The notes under the pieces: generated by a model
The model's database searches: none
What the model was told of the DNA's origin: nothing
What the model saw: only the letters and a program-made list of their open reading frames with translations
Made by a program: the position numbers and the translations under genes
Assembly: GCF_019972835.1 (NCBI RefSeq)
Contig: NZ_BPPB01000006.1
Span: 62,001-126,000, forward strand
DNA: 64,000 nucleotides
Reading direction: 5' to 3'
From: Lactobacillus laiwuensis
Lineage (GTDB): Bacteria > Bacillota > Bacilli > Lactobacillales > Lactobacillaceae
In this document: positions 46,316 to 55,478 of the stretch, in pieces
Position numbering within the stretch: position 1 is the stretch's first letter
Layout: every line of letters starts with the position of its first letter

Positions 46316-47640
46316 GTCGATTAGTTACTTGGCTTGAAGACTATATTTTGCCTTTAGCTAACAAGATAGGGCAAACTCACTGGCTTGTGGCTCTAAGGGA
46401 TGCATTTGTTTCCGTGATGCCGATTACTATTGCCGGTTCCCTCGCTGTATTGGTCAAAAGCCTGATTGCTGCAGCCAAGACCGAATTGGGCTGGCACACT
46501 TTTGCTTGGGCAATGCAGCCGCTCTCATTAGTATGTAATGTAGTTTGGCGTGGTACTTTTGCTTTATTTGCCCTCTTTTTGTCAATGTCTCTAGGCTATC
46601 ATTTGGCTAAAAGCATGGAAGTTGATCCTGTTGCTGGAGCAATTGTTTCTTTATCATCTTTAGCCATGAGCATCGCCAATTTAACTAAGCTTAAAGTTAA
46701 CGGCAAAATCATCTCTATTCACAAAGCTTTTAATATTTCACAATTTTCAACCACTGGCATTTTTACTGCGATTTTATTCGGCTCAATCGGTGTTACTATC
46801 TTTGCGCTTTGTTTTAGGGCGAGAATCAAGCTCCATCTTTCTGCTAATTTACCATACGCGGAGCAAATGGCATTTGATTCACTCATTCCTGCAATTATCG
46901 CGATATTTTGTATTGGTATGATTAATTTTGTCTTTCAGACAATCACGGGCACTTTTTTTGGCAACTGGCTGCTCAATTCGATTCAAACTCCTTTAGTAAA
47001 ATTAGGTCAAGGCTTCGGCATGGTAATGCTTGTGACCATATTAGTCCAAATTTTCAGCTTTTTTGGTTTTAACGGTTTAAGTGTCTGGGCTCCAATTTTA
47101 GATTCAATTTGGCTAACTGCCCAGAATGTTAATGTCACAGCTGCCCGTGCAGGAAGAGAAGCACCTTTTATCTGGGTTCGCGGATCATTTGACGCATTTG
47201 CCTGGTTCGGAGGAGCAGGTGGCACGTTGATGCTGATTGTGGCCATACTGCTGTTTTCCAAACGGAGTGACTACCGAACAATTGCTAAAGTTGCACTTGC
47301 ACCCGGAATTTTTAATATCAATGAACCGATTATTTTTGGCTTGCCTGTAGTTCTCAATCCGGTTTATTTTATTCCATTTGTTGTTGCTCCTTTAGTCAAT
47401 GTGGCCTTTTCATACGGCGTCAGCATGATGAATTTAGTTAATCCTGTCCAAGTAGCAGTTCCTGCCGTTGTGCCACCAATCATCGGACCATTTCTAGCTT
47501 GCAATTATGATTGGCGTGCTATCGTATTGTCAATTGTCAACATGCTCATTGCTTTAGCCATCTGGACACCCTTTGTTTTTGCGGCAGATAAAATTGCTGA
47601 TTCTAACGCGCCACAACCATATTTTACTCGTCAATATTAG
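46312..47640 (+). CDS. PTS EIIC component, lactose/cellobiose family
   Basis: 442 aa, about ten membrane segments, with the EIIC family features FNINEPIIFGLPVVLNP and GGTLML. It lacks EIIA and EIIB domains, so it must use partners encoded elsewhere. The start overlaps the helicase stop (ATGA). The substrate may be cellobiose or another beta-glucoside. Confidence 0.9.
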   Translation: MSRLVTWLEDYILPLANKIGQTHWLVALRDAFVSVMPITIAGSLAVLVKSLIAAAKTELGWHTFAWAMQPLSLVCNVVWRGTFALFALFLSMSLGYHLAKSMEVDPVAGAIVSLSSLAMSIANLTKLKVNGKIISIHKAFNISQFSTTGIFTAILFGSIGVTIFALCFRARIKLHLSANLPYAEQMAFDSLIPAIIAIFCIGMINFVFQTITGTFFGNWLLNSIQTPLVKLGQGFGMVMLVTILVQIFSFFGFNGLSVWAPILDSIWLTAQNVNVTAARAGREAPFIWVRGSFDAFAWFGGAGGTLMLIVAILLFSKRSDYRTIAKVALAPGIFNINEPIIFGLPVVLNPVYFIPFVVAPLVNVAFSYGVSMMNLVNPVQVAVPAVVPPIIGPFLACNYDWRAIVLSIVNMLIALAIWTPFVFAADKIADSNAPQPYFTRQY

Positions 47641-47693
47641 TTACTAAAAAAATTGGCTTTTATCACTCAAATTTGGTAAAGTTAATCTATTGC

Positions 47694-47766
47694 GACCCTG
47701 TAGTTTATCTGGATAGAACAATGGTCTCCTAAACCGTAGAGGTGAGTTCGAATCTCACCGGGGTCA
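47694..47766 (+). tRNA. tRNA-Arg with anticodon CCT
   Basis: 73 nt. Acceptor GACCCTG pairs with CGGGGTC (one T-G pair), discriminator A at 47766. The anticodon stem ATGGT/ACCGT encloses CTCCTAA, giving CCT (47728-47730), which reads AGG. T-arm GGTGAGTTCGAATCTCACC is perfect. CCA is not encoded. Confidence 0.94.
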
Positions 47767-47776
47767 TATAATGTTT

Positions 47777-47808
47777 AATTTAAATGCAAATTTGGTAGCA
47801 TTTAAATT
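47777..47808. repeat. 11-bp inverted repeat after tRNA-Arg
   Basis: AATTTAAATGC and GCATTTAAATT, perfect arms with a ten-base loop, 10 nt past the tRNA. AT-rich and without a T tract, so it is a weak terminator or processing signal at most. Confidence 0.4.
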
Positions 47809-47909
47809 TATTAGAAATAGTTGCTAATCTTTTGTAGCAGGACAATTTTGTCTTAACTAACCTATTTTAAACGAGATTGGCTTTTTTAGTTTAATTAGAA
47901 TTTTTAAAA

Positions 47910-48350
47910 ATGAATCCACACAAAATGTCTTTACCCGAAGTTTTAGCTAATTTTCGGGCTCGTAATGTAACTTTTGAATTAAAAGATGGTACTAAAAGAA
48001 CAATTTTTGTTAATGAAATTGAGGACAAAGATGATGACCAACCTGAAATGATTTTTATGGCTGATGATCCAAAAGATGATGTTTTTATCTCTCAAGTGGT
48101 TGATGCAGTTCCAGGCAGTGCCAATTTTTCTTTGGCTATACATCAAATGACATACTTTGAATTAAAATTTGTCTTAAAAGGTAAAAAAGCTGCATTTAAA
48201 CTTAAAGATGGTGCAATTAAAACTTTTGTGGTAACGAATGTTTTAATCAAAAATGCAGCAAAGCCAAACTACACATTTGTTGGTAACAAAAAAGAAGATA
48301 GTATTGATAGTTCAGATATTTTAGGGGTAAAAATAATTGTGGACAAATAA
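47910..48350 (+). CDS. Protein with internal twofold repeat, unknown function
   Basis: 146 aa, unrecognised. Two similar halves: VTFELKDGTKRTIFV...DVFISQVVDAV (about 20-66) and AAFKLKDGAIKTFVV...SIDSSDILGVKI (about 91-143), each a beta-rich stretch opened by F-LKDG. This points to a tandem duplication of one small domain. There is no signal peptide or membrane segment. No ribosome site is seen before the ATG. Confidence 0.6.
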   Translation: MNPHKMSLPEVLANFRARNVTFELKDGTKRTIFVNEIEDKDDDQPEMIFMADDPKDDVFISQVVDAVPGSANFSLAIHQMTYFELKFVLKGKKAAFKLKDGAIKTFVVTNVLIKNAAKPNYTFVGNKKEDSIDSSDILGVKIIVDK

Positions 48351-48352
48351 AA

Positions 48353-48379
48353 GTCTGACTATCAAGAAGATAATCAGAC
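48353..48379 (-). terminator. Weak hairpin, possible terminator of the DUF2188 gene
   Basis: GTCTGAcTATC pairs with GATAaTCAGAC with one mismatch; read on the minus strand it is followed by CTTTTATTTG. Confidence 0.4.
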
Positions 48380-48519
48380 CAGAATTTGAAAGATTTGTTA
48401 TTTATGTAAATATGAATAAAATAAAGTTTATATTTTAGTTTGAGAAATATAGATTAATTAAAATGTCAGAATAAATAAAAGATATGAAAATATTATTAAC
48501 AACAATGTATCGATATATA

Positions 48520-48756
48520 TTAACCTGAGGCTTTGGGACTGTCATGACCATACGAATTTTTAAGATTTATACGTCCATTTCTTTTTTGACTAATTAGTTC
48601 GGTCTTTTCCTTTTGTGCCAACCTCTTTGCGTATTCTAAAGCATCAGGCTTACGGTCAAAAGATTTAGAGATTTTGTCGCTACCAGCAATTTTAACAGCC
48701 CATTTATCGCCGTGAGTAGTGACCCAAACGTTTTTAGTTACTTCTGCTTTACCCAT
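48520..48756 (-). CDS. DUF2188 family small protein
   Basis: 78 aa. KNVWVTTHGDKWAVKIAGSDKISKSFDRKPDALEYAKRLAQ fits DUF2188, a small fold found in many bacteria, of unknown role. It is basic with a disordered-looking glycine/serine tail. AGGTGAAT precedes the start. Confidence 0.8.
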   Translation of the reverse strand: MGKAEVTKNVWVTTHGDKWAVKIAGSDKISKSFDRKPDALEYAKRLAQKEKTELISQKRNGRINLKNSYGHDSPKASG

Positions 48757-48879
48757 AATTTATTCACCTCTTTTCAAAATCATTATACAGCGAATAAATA
48801 TATAAAGTGAAAGAATAAACACTTTTATAAAGTAATTATTTGTGCAGTTACTGATCTAGTGCATTTGCTGACTATATTT

Positions 48880-49068
48880 TTAATATAAAGGCGATTCTAA
48901 AATACGAATAACTAAGAAGATAATTAATATGAATAAAATTACTGCTATTCCCAGTAAAATTTTTCTGCATTTGACTGTCTTTCTTCTATCAAAACTAAAG
49001 ACAAAACAAAAAGCTGCTAAAACTATTAACAGGCCTGTAATTAGTAATAATTTAAATCCATGATACAT
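48880..49068 (-). CDS. Small two-segment membrane protein
   Basis: 62 aa with two hydrophobic segments (LLLITGLLIVLAAFCFVFSF and ILLGIAVILFILIIFLVI) separated by a basic loop (DRRKTVKCRK). Unrecognised and of uncertain status, but composition and a clean frame support it. Confidence 0.45.
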   Translation of the reverse strand: MYHGFKLLLITGLLIVLAAFCFVFSFDRRKTVKCRKILLGIAVILFILIIFLVIRILESPLY

Positions 49069-49166
49069 TTCTTCACCAACTTTTGTTATTCACATAGTTA
49101 TTAAACCATAATTAACTTGTTTTTTTGCAGCTAATTTACTAATATATTAATAAAATGGAGGAAATT

Positions 49167-50309
49167 ATGAGCAAAATTAGGGTAATGACTGTTTTTGGTA
49201 CCAGACCGGAAGCGATAAAGATGTCTCCTTTGGTACAGAGATTAAAAAAAGATAATCGATTTGAAGAAGTTACGGTGGTTACAGCGCAACATCGAGAGAT
49301 GCTTGATCAAGTTCTTAATATATTTAAAATCAACCCGGAATACGACTTTAATATCATGAAGAAAAACCAAACTTTGGAGGGTGTCACGGCTAAAGTATTA
49401 ATCGACATGACAAAAGTCTTAAAAGAAGTTAAACCAGATATTGTTTTGGTCCATGGAGATACAACTACCAGTTTTGCTGCTGGTTTAGCTAGCTTTTATA
49501 ATAAATGTCCTTTAGGTCACGTTGAAGCAGGCCTTAGAACCTGGAATAAGTATTCACCTTTTCCTGAAGAAATGAACAGGCAAATGACTGATGATTTAAC
49601 TGATCTTTATTTTGCACCAACTGTGGTTAGCAAGCAAAACTTGATTAAAGAAAACCACAATTCTGATAATATTTTTATCACTGGTAATACAGCTATTGAT
49701 GCCTTGGAAGAAACTGTTCAAAGTGATTACCACCATGAGGTTTTAGATCTGATTAAACCCGGAAGCAAGATAATACTTGTGACCATGCACAGGCGGGAAA
49801 ATCAGGGAGAACCTATGAGACGGGTTTTTAAGGTGATGAAGCAGGTCGTAGACAACCATGATGATGTTGAAATTATTTATCCTGTGCATTTATCACCAAG
49901 TGTCCAAAAAGTTGCTCACGAAATTTTAGGTAATGACTCGCGAATTCATTTGATTGCCCCTTTAGATGTGGTTGATTTTCATAACTTAGCCAAATTAAGC
50001 TACTTCATTATGACAGATTCTGGAGGAGTTCAAGAAGAAGCCCCTGCTTTAAACAAGCCAGTCCTAGTTTTAAGAGATACTACGGAAAGGCCGGAAGGTG
50101 TTAAAGCTGGGACACTCAAATTAGTGGGAACGCAAGTTGATAACGTTAGAAATGCGATGCTGGAATTACTTGATAATAAGAAAGTGTATGACCAAATGGC
50201 CAACGCCAAGAATCCTTATGGTGATGGTCATGCATCAGAAAGAATAATGGATGATATTGCTTACTATTTTGCTCAAAATAAGGGTGAAAAACCAGCTGAT
50301 TTTAAATGA
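49167..50309 (+). CDS. wecB: UDP-N-acetylglucosamine 2-epimerase (non-hydrolysing)
   Basis: 380 aa. Motifs VFGTRPEAIKM, HGDTTTSFA, GHVEAGLRT, PEEMNRQ, MHRRENQ and SGGVQEEAP are those of WecB/MnaA, which interconverts UDP-GlcNAc and UDP-ManNAc for wall teichoic acid or polysaccharide linkage. The start is the ATG at 49167, with GGAGGAA at 49157-49163; an earlier in-frame ATG at 49155 overlaps that site. Confidence 0.95.
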   Translation: MSKIRVMTVFGTRPEAIKMSPLVQRLKKDNRFEEVTVVTAQHREMLDQVLNIFKINPEYDFNIMKKNQTLEGVTAKVLIDMTKVLKEVKPDIVLVHGDTTTSFAAGLASFYNKCPLGHVEAGLRTWNKYSPFPEEMNRQMTDDLTDLYFAPTVVSKQNLIKENHNSDNIFITGNTAIDALEETVQSDYHHEVLDLIKPGSKIILVTMHRRENQGEPMRRVFKVMKQVVDNHDDVEIIYPVHLSPSVQKVAHEILGNDSRIHLIAPLDVVDFHNLAKLSYFIMTDSGGVQEEAPALNKPVLVLRDTTERPEGVKAGTLKLVGTQVDNVRNAMLELLDNKKVYDQMANAKNPYGDGHASERIMDDIAYYFAQNKGEKPADFK

Positions 50310-50330
50310 ATAGTCTAAATTTTGTCATAC

Positions 50331-50360
50331 AAAAAGCCAAGAAAAATTTTCTTGGCTTTT
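50331..50360. terminator. Bidirectional terminator after wecB
   Basis: AAAAGCCAAGAAAA pairs perfectly with TTTTCTTGGCTTTT around a tiny loop; both strands carry the T-rich end needed to stop wecB and the convergent GtrA gene. Confidence 0.88.
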
Positions 50361-50362
50361 AT

Positions 50363-50893
50363 TTATCGCTTTTTTTCTTTACGTGACTTAATTTTTTCTT
50401 TTGCTCGAGCAATCATGGTAGTTTCTTGAGCTTGAAAAACTGATCTCGTAGTGAGGTAATTAAAAATACCAACTAAAATTTGATCAACAATTTTTACTAA
50501 CAAGGCATCTAAATGAAGCCAAGACAGCCCAACCAGCATAATTAGACTGTCAGGGATAAGACTAATGATCCTATAGGTAAAAAAGACAATCAGCTTTTGC
50601 CAAGTTGAATGTTCCTCATCAACATTATTGATAAAAACAGCCTTTTGATTAAATACAAAGGAGGCGAGGTTAGAAACAATAAATGCAATTGTATTCGATA
50701 CTAAAACAACGCTATGCCACCATTTATGTAAAACCATAAAAACCACTGTGTTGATTAGGGCTGCTATAAAGCCAAAGATCATGTAGACAAATAAATTGCG
50801 ATGTCTTTTGACTACTTTTTGCGCTAAGTGGTGGATTTTAGGATCAGACATTGAGTCAAATTTTTGTGAATCTATTTTCTTTTTCTTAACCAT
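50363..50893 (-). CDS. GtrA family membrane protein
   Basis: 176 aa with four hydrophobic segments (FVYMIFGFIAALINTVVFMVLHK and others) and the FVFNQKAVF motif of GtrA. Members take part in flipping or transferring polyprenyl-linked sugars in surface polysaccharide decoration. Overlaps the flavodoxin gene by eight bases. Confidence 0.85.
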   Translation of the reverse strand: MVKKKKIDSQKFDSMSDPKIHHLAQKVVKRHRNLFVYMIFGFIAALINTVVFMVLHKWWHSVVLVSNTIAFIVSNLASFVFNQKAVFINNVDEEHSTWQKLIVFFTYRIISLIPDSLIMLVGLSWLHLDALLVKIVDQILVGIFNYLTTRSVFQAQETTMIARAKEKIKSRKEKKR

Positions 50894-51332
50894 TTAACTG
50901 ATCAGCCATTTCCTTAGCTGCATTATCAATCGCATCTATATCGTTATCGTTTGGTGCATTTTCAATTGTAACTGGTTTAGTCACTTCTTTTGCTCCAACT
51001 TGCTTAAACATTTTTTCAAAATCAAAGACATTTTCACAAAAATGATCGGCATACATCATGTCGCCGCTACCTAATACAGCAAAATATTTCCCACTTAAGT
51101 CTAAGTCTTTTAGTTGATCATAAAAGTCGGCAATGTCGTCGGTCATAGTGCCTTCGCCATAGGTATAAGTAATAAAGATGCACAAATCACTTGATAAGTA
51201 ATCACTGGCGTCAGTAAATTCAGCTTCGCTCGTTTCAACGTCAAAGCCTAAATCCTGTAAATCTTCTTCCAGAATATCTGCCATATCTGCATCGTTGCCA
51301 GTCATACTTGCATAGACTATTTTAGCTTTCAT
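50886..51332 (-). CDS. Flavodoxin
   Basis: About 148 aa. KAKIVYASMTGNDADMADIL carries the FMN phosphate-binding T-G-N loop and IFITYTYGEGTMTDD binds the isoalloxazine ring. Acts as a small electron carrier. GAAAGG lies 10 nt ahead of the chosen ATG; upstream GTG and ATG codons overlap or lie too near that site. Forms a pair with the gtrA-like gene. Confidence 0.9.
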   Translation of the reverse strand: MKAKIVYASMTGNDADMADILEEDLQDLGFDVETSEAEFTDASDYLSSDLCIFITYTYGEGTMTDDIADFYDQLKDLDLSGKYFAVLGSGDMMYADHFCENVFDFEKMFKQVGAKEVTKPVTIENAPNDNDIDAIDNAAKEMADQLNG

Positions 51333-51468
51333 TAAATTCATACCTTTCACAAAAACTAATTCATCAAAACATTATACCTAATTTTGCGTAATTAATGAAA
51401 TTCTTTAGTAAACTTTTAAAAAACGCTATAATGTAATCAAACATCATTTAATAGAGGAGAATTTAAAT

Positions 51469-52296
51469 TTGATTACAATTAAATCCATTAGAGAACTAAA
51501 GGGTATGCAGGCTTCAGGACGATTATTAGCATCAATGTTTGAAGGCCTGCAAGACGTGATTAAGCCTGGAATTACTACTTGGACTATTGAAGAATTTTGT
51601 CAAGATTTTGTCAAAAGTCGTGGTGGTCGATTGTCAGAACAAGGCTTTGAGGGTTATAAATATGGGACATGTATTTCTGTTAATGATCAGATTGCTCATG
51701 CTACGCCGCGCAAGGATACAGTTTTAAAGGAAGGCGATTTGGTTAAAGTTGATGTGACTTGCAATCTCAATGGCTTTGAAACAGATTCTTGTACTACTTA
51801 CCCAGTAGGTGAAATTTCTCAAGCTGATCAGGATTTGATGGATACAACTAAAAAAGCCATGTACTTAGGTATTGATCAGGCTGTTTTAGGCAATCGTATT
51901 GGGGACATCGGAGCCGCAATACAACATTTTGTAGAAGATGAGCATCATTATGGTGACGTTAAAGAATTAGTCGGTCATGGTATCCAGCCAAGTATTCATG
52001 AAGACCCGGAAGTGCCACATTGGGGTAAGGCAGGACACGGACTAAGATTGCGCGAAGGAATGACTATTACCTGTGAACCAATGGTCGAAGCCGGCGGGGA
52101 CTGGCGCATTGTAGAAAAAAGCGTGTCTGATCCTAATGATGATTGGGTCTTTTACGCTACACCGGACGGCTCAAAATCCGCACAATTTGAACATACCTTT
52201 GCAATTACTAAGGACGGTCCTAAAATTTTAACGTTGCAAAAACCATATGATGGCTATGAAAAGTACTTACCACATTTTGACGAAATGGATGACTAA
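51469..52296 (+). CDS. map: Methionine aminopeptidase type I
   Basis: 275 aa, pita-bread fold. Metal ligands lie in VKVDVTCNLNGFETDSCTTY, GHGIQPSIHEDPEVPHW, CEPMV and EHTFAI. It removes initiator methionine. Starts at TTG with GAGGAG 9 nt ahead, and TATAAT at 51427-51432 suggests a promoter. Confidence 0.96.
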   Translation: MITIKSIRELKGMQASGRLLASMFEGLQDVIKPGITTWTIEEFCQDFVKSRGGRLSEQGFEGYKYGTCISVNDQIAHATPRKDTVLKEGDLVKVDVTCNLNGFETDSCTTYPVGEISQADQDLMDTTKKAMYLGIDQAVLGNRIGDIGAAIQHFVEDEHHYGDVKELVGHGIQPSIHEDPEVPHWGKAGHGLRLREGMTITCEPMVEAGGDWRIVEKSVSDPNDDWVFYATPDGSKSAQFEHTFAITKDGPKILTLQKPYDGYEKYLPHFDEMDD

Positions 52297-52301
52297 ATTG
52301 C

Positions 52302-53219
52302 ATGGGTAGAAAAGCTGAGGCAGTCAGGAAACGCTCTTTTTTATTTTATAAAACTGTTTCCCTGAAATTTACTCAAGGTGAAGTTTTAACCAGCGCCATT
52401 GCGATTGCCTACTACGTTTTGTTTTCGATATTTCCGTTAATTATTATTATCGGAAATATTTTGCCGTTATTTAATATTAATACTGAACCGATTGCCAGTT
52501 ATTTAAAATTAATTTTTCCAGATAAAATTGCTAAATTTATTATGCCGATAATTAACTCACTATTGAAAAGCAAATCAAGTGGGTATATTTCATTTGGTAT
52601 CGTATTGGCATTATGGTCAGTTTCTTCGTTAGTCAATGCTATTAGAATTGGTATGAATCGCATCTATGGTGTTCGTGCTCAAGAATTAAAGCAAAAATGG
52701 CAGGTCACTGTCTGGACAAGATCTATTACGATTATGTTGACCAACCTCATGATCATAGTATTTGCTTTACTTAATTTAACTTTGATTTTTGGTCAGCAAG
52801 TACTCGAATTTCTACGCCCAATTTTCTCCTTTTCTGTCGGTGAAATTGAAAAAATTTTTAGTTATCGTTACCCAGTAATTATTATTACAATGATAGGTTC
52901 ACTGTATTATGTCAATTATTTTTTACCCAACATCAGATTAAAGAAAAAAGTTATCTGGCCAGGTGTTTTCACTACCTTATTCGGCTGGATTATTCTTTCC
53001 TGGCTTTTTAGTTTCTATCTGCACCATTTTCGTATTAGCTGGGAAAACTATGGCATTATCGGTACTTTTATTATTTTCATGCTATGGTTGAATATTTCCT
53101 CAATTCTCCTTTTACTCGGCACATGTGTAAATGCTGCGATAGTGACAATGAATTATGGAGAAGTACATTATTCAGTGGGGCGCTTAGCTGAATATATCCA
53201 AAGAAAGCGTAGTCAATAA
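52302..53219 (+). CDS. YihY/virulence factor BrkB family membrane protein
   Basis: 305 aa with about six membrane segments; SAIAIAYYVLFSIFPLIIIIG and WENYGIIGTFIIFMLWLNISS are the family signatures. Function is unsettled; the older claim of an RNase BN identity does not apply. Starts 5 nt after map. Confidence 0.9.
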   Translation: MGRKAEAVRKRSFLFYKTVSLKFTQGEVLTSAIAIAYYVLFSIFPLIIIIGNILPLFNINTEPIASYLKLIFPDKIAKFIMPIINSLLKSKSSGYISFGIVLALWSVSSLVNAIRIGMNRIYGVRAQELKQKWQVTVWTRSITIMLTNLMIIVFALLNLTLIFGQQVLEFLRPIFSFSVGEIEKIFSYRYPVIIITMIGSLYYVNYFLPNIRLKKKVIWPGVFTTLFGWIILSWLFSFYLHHFRISWENYGIIGTFIIFMLWLNISSILLLLGTCVNAAIVTMNYGEVHYSVGRLAEYIQRKRSQ

Positions 53220-53284
53220 AAATTGGCATATTCAATTTTATTTTGGTATATTAGTTTTGTGATTTTAAAGAAAGCGTAAAAGTT

Positions 53285-54172
53285 ATGAAAGTAAGAAAAG
53301 CAATTATTCCTGCTGCTGGTCTTGGTACTAGGTTTATGCCGGTAACTAAGGCAATGCCCAAGGAAATGTTGCCGATTGTCGACAAACCAACTATTCAATT
53401 TATTGTTGAAGAAGCCAAAAAATCTGGTATTGAAGACATTTTGATTATCACTGGTAAAAATAAGCGCTCGATTGAAGATCATTTTGACTCCAATCCTGAA
53501 CTTGAACAAAATCTGCAGGAAAAAGGTAAGACTGTTCTGCTAAAAATGTCGCAGGAAATTACTCACCTGGGAATTAATATTTATTATACTCGTCAGCCCT
53601 ATCCAGCCGGTTTAGGGGATGCGATTGCCCGTGGACGTAGTTTTATTGGGGATGAACCATTTGTTGTTATGCTTGGCGACGACTTGATGATGGACAAAGT
53701 ACCGTTAACCAAGCAATTGATTGACCGCTATAACGAAACGAATTCTTCAACAATTGCCGTTATGCCAGTGCCACATAAAGAAGTTTATAAATATGGCATA
53801 ATTGAACCAGACAGTGAAATTGCGCCTGGCTTAATAAACGTTAAATCTTTTGTTGAAAAACCAGAGGTCGACAAGGCTCCGAGTGATTATGCCATTATTG
53901 GTCGGTATCTTTTAACTCCTGAAATTTTTCCAATTTTGGCTGAGCAAAAACCAGATAAAGGTGGAGAAATTCAATTAACTGATGCGATTGATACCATGAA
54001 TAAAACGCAACGCGTTCTAGCGCATGTCTTTAAGGGGACTCGTCACGATGTCGGCAATAAAGAAAGTTACTTGGAAACTTCAATTGAATATGGCTTAAAA
54101 CATCCGGAAACTAAGGATGCATTGCGTAAGTACATCATTGATTTAGGAAAAAAGCTAGAAAAACAAAATTAA
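53285..54172 (+). CDS. galU: UTP-glucose-1-phosphate uridylyltransferase
   Basis: 295 aa. Nucleotide loop [33 protein letters not shown] and EKPEVDKAP are GalU motifs. It makes UDP-glucose for polysaccharides, glycolipids and galactose use. Ends at a terminator. Confidence 0.97.
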   Translation: MKVRKAIIPAAGLGTRFMPVTKAMPKEMLPIVDKPTIQFIVEEAKKSGIEDILIITGKNKRSIEDHFDSNPELEQNLQEKGKTVLLKMSQEITHLGINIYYTRQPYPAGLGDAIARGRSFIGDEPFVVMLGDDLMMDKVPLTKQLIDRYNETNSSTIAVMPVPHKEVYKYGIIEPDSEIAPGLINVKSFVEKPEVDKAPSDYAIIGRYLLTPEIFPILAEQKPDKGGEIQLTDAIDTMNKTQRVLAHVFKGTRHDVGNKESYLETSIEYGLKHPETKDALRKYIIDLGKKLEKQN

Positions 54173-54201
54173 CAATTAACAAATAAATAAATTTTGCAAT
54201 T

Positions 54202-54233
54202 AAAGAAACCAGGATTTAATGGTTTCTTTTTTT
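54202..54233 (+). terminator. Terminator after galU
   Basis: Stem AAAGAAACCA with its complement around an eight-base loop, then a T run. Confidence 0.85.
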
Positions 54234-54329
54234 ATGTAAAATTTTTCTTAATGTCGAACTAATTATTGTCTTCGAGTAGAAAACTTTTGTATTATGCGAC
54301 TTGAAACTTTTAGCTAGGGGATAGGTTAA

Positions 54330-55478
54330 ATGAAAGATATATACATTGTTGCAGCTAAAAGAACTCCTTTTGGCCGCTATCATGGGTTATGGGCTGAAAA
54401 AAGCGCGATAGATTTAGGAGAATTAGCATTAAGAGAAACGTTAAAAAGCATTAATTTGGGCGCTGAAAAATTGGATGCCTTATTCATGGGTAATGTTTTG
54501 GGTGCGGGTTTAGGACAAAATATGGCACGGCAAATTGCTCTGAATACGGGTATGAGTCCCAAAAGCAGCAGCGTGACCATTAATGAAGTCTGTGGTTCAA
54601 GTTTAAAAGCTCTTAGACTGGCCCAAGGGCAGATGGAACTGGGCGACTTTGGCTTGGTAGCTGTTGGCGGCGCAGAAAGTATGTCAAATGCTGTTTATTT
54701 GACAGAAGAGCAGAAAAAACCACAATTTCAGAGTGAAATGCTGCAAAATGGCCTCATTGACGCTTTTTCTCATGCGCATATGGGATTAACGGCTGAGAAT
54801 GTGGCAGAAAAATATAGCGTTACGCGTACTGAAATGGATGAATATAGCGTAAATTCACATCAAAAAGCAGTTGAAATAGTTCAGCAAAATTTTTTCAAAG
54901 ACGAAATAATTGGTGTAAAAGTTAACGACAAAATGATCCAGCAGGACGAAACCCTTCGGGCAGACACTAATATGGCAGCACTGAGCAAGTTAAAACCTGT
55001 TTTTAAGAAAGATGGTTTAGTTACAGCTGGCAATTCTTCGCCCTTAAGTGATGGTGCCAGTATGATTATTTTGGCAAGCGCAGAAAAAGTAAAGGAACTC
55101 AAACTGCAACCTCTGGCGCGGTTGGGATCGTTTGCTGAATCTGGTACTGATCCGGCATACATGGGTGTAGCGCCATATTTTGCAGTAGAAAAATTATTAC
55201 AAAAAACAAACAATACCATTAATGATTATGATGCAATCGAAGTTAATGAAGCTTTCGCTGCACCTAGCGTTGTCTTAGCTCGAAAACTCCGAATTCCACC
55301 CGCTAAACTAAACATTTTTGGTGGAGCCATTGCACTAGGTCATCCTCTTGCTGCTACCGGAACTCGTTTAGTAGGAACAGCCGTCAATATTATGAATCAT
55401 ATCAATGGCCACAAGGCTTTGGTAACTCTTTGTATTGGTGGTGGACAAGCAATTGCATGTGAAATAGAGAAATTGTAA
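54330..55478 (+). CDS. Acetyl-CoA acetyltransferase (thiolase)
   Basis: 382 aa, with active Cys88 in NEVCGSS, NEAFAAPSVV, GGAIALGHPL and CIGGGQ. It condenses two acetyl-CoA to acetoacetyl-CoA, the first step of the mevalonate route. The stop of this gene is followed at once by the HMG-CoA reductase start, so the operon is thiolase-mvaA-mvaS. Confidence 0.95.
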   Translation: MKDIYIVAAKRTPFGRYHGLWAEKSAIDLGELALRETLKSINLGAEKLDALFMGNVLGAGLGQNMARQIALNTGMSPKSSSVTINEVCGSSLKALRLAQGQMELGDFGLVAVGGAESMSNAVYLTEEQKKPQFQSEMLQNGLIDAFSHAHMGLTAENVAEKYSVTRTEMDEYSVNSHQKAVEIVQQNFFKDEIIGVKVNDKMIQQDETLRADTNMAALSKLKPVFKKDGLVTAGNSSPLSDGASMIILASAEKVKELKLQPLARLGSFAESGTDPAYMGVAPYFAVEKLLQKTNNTINDYDAIEVNEAFAAPSVVLARKLRIPPAKLNIFGGAIALGHPLAATGTRLVGTAVNIMNHINGHKALVTLCIGGGQAIACEIEKL

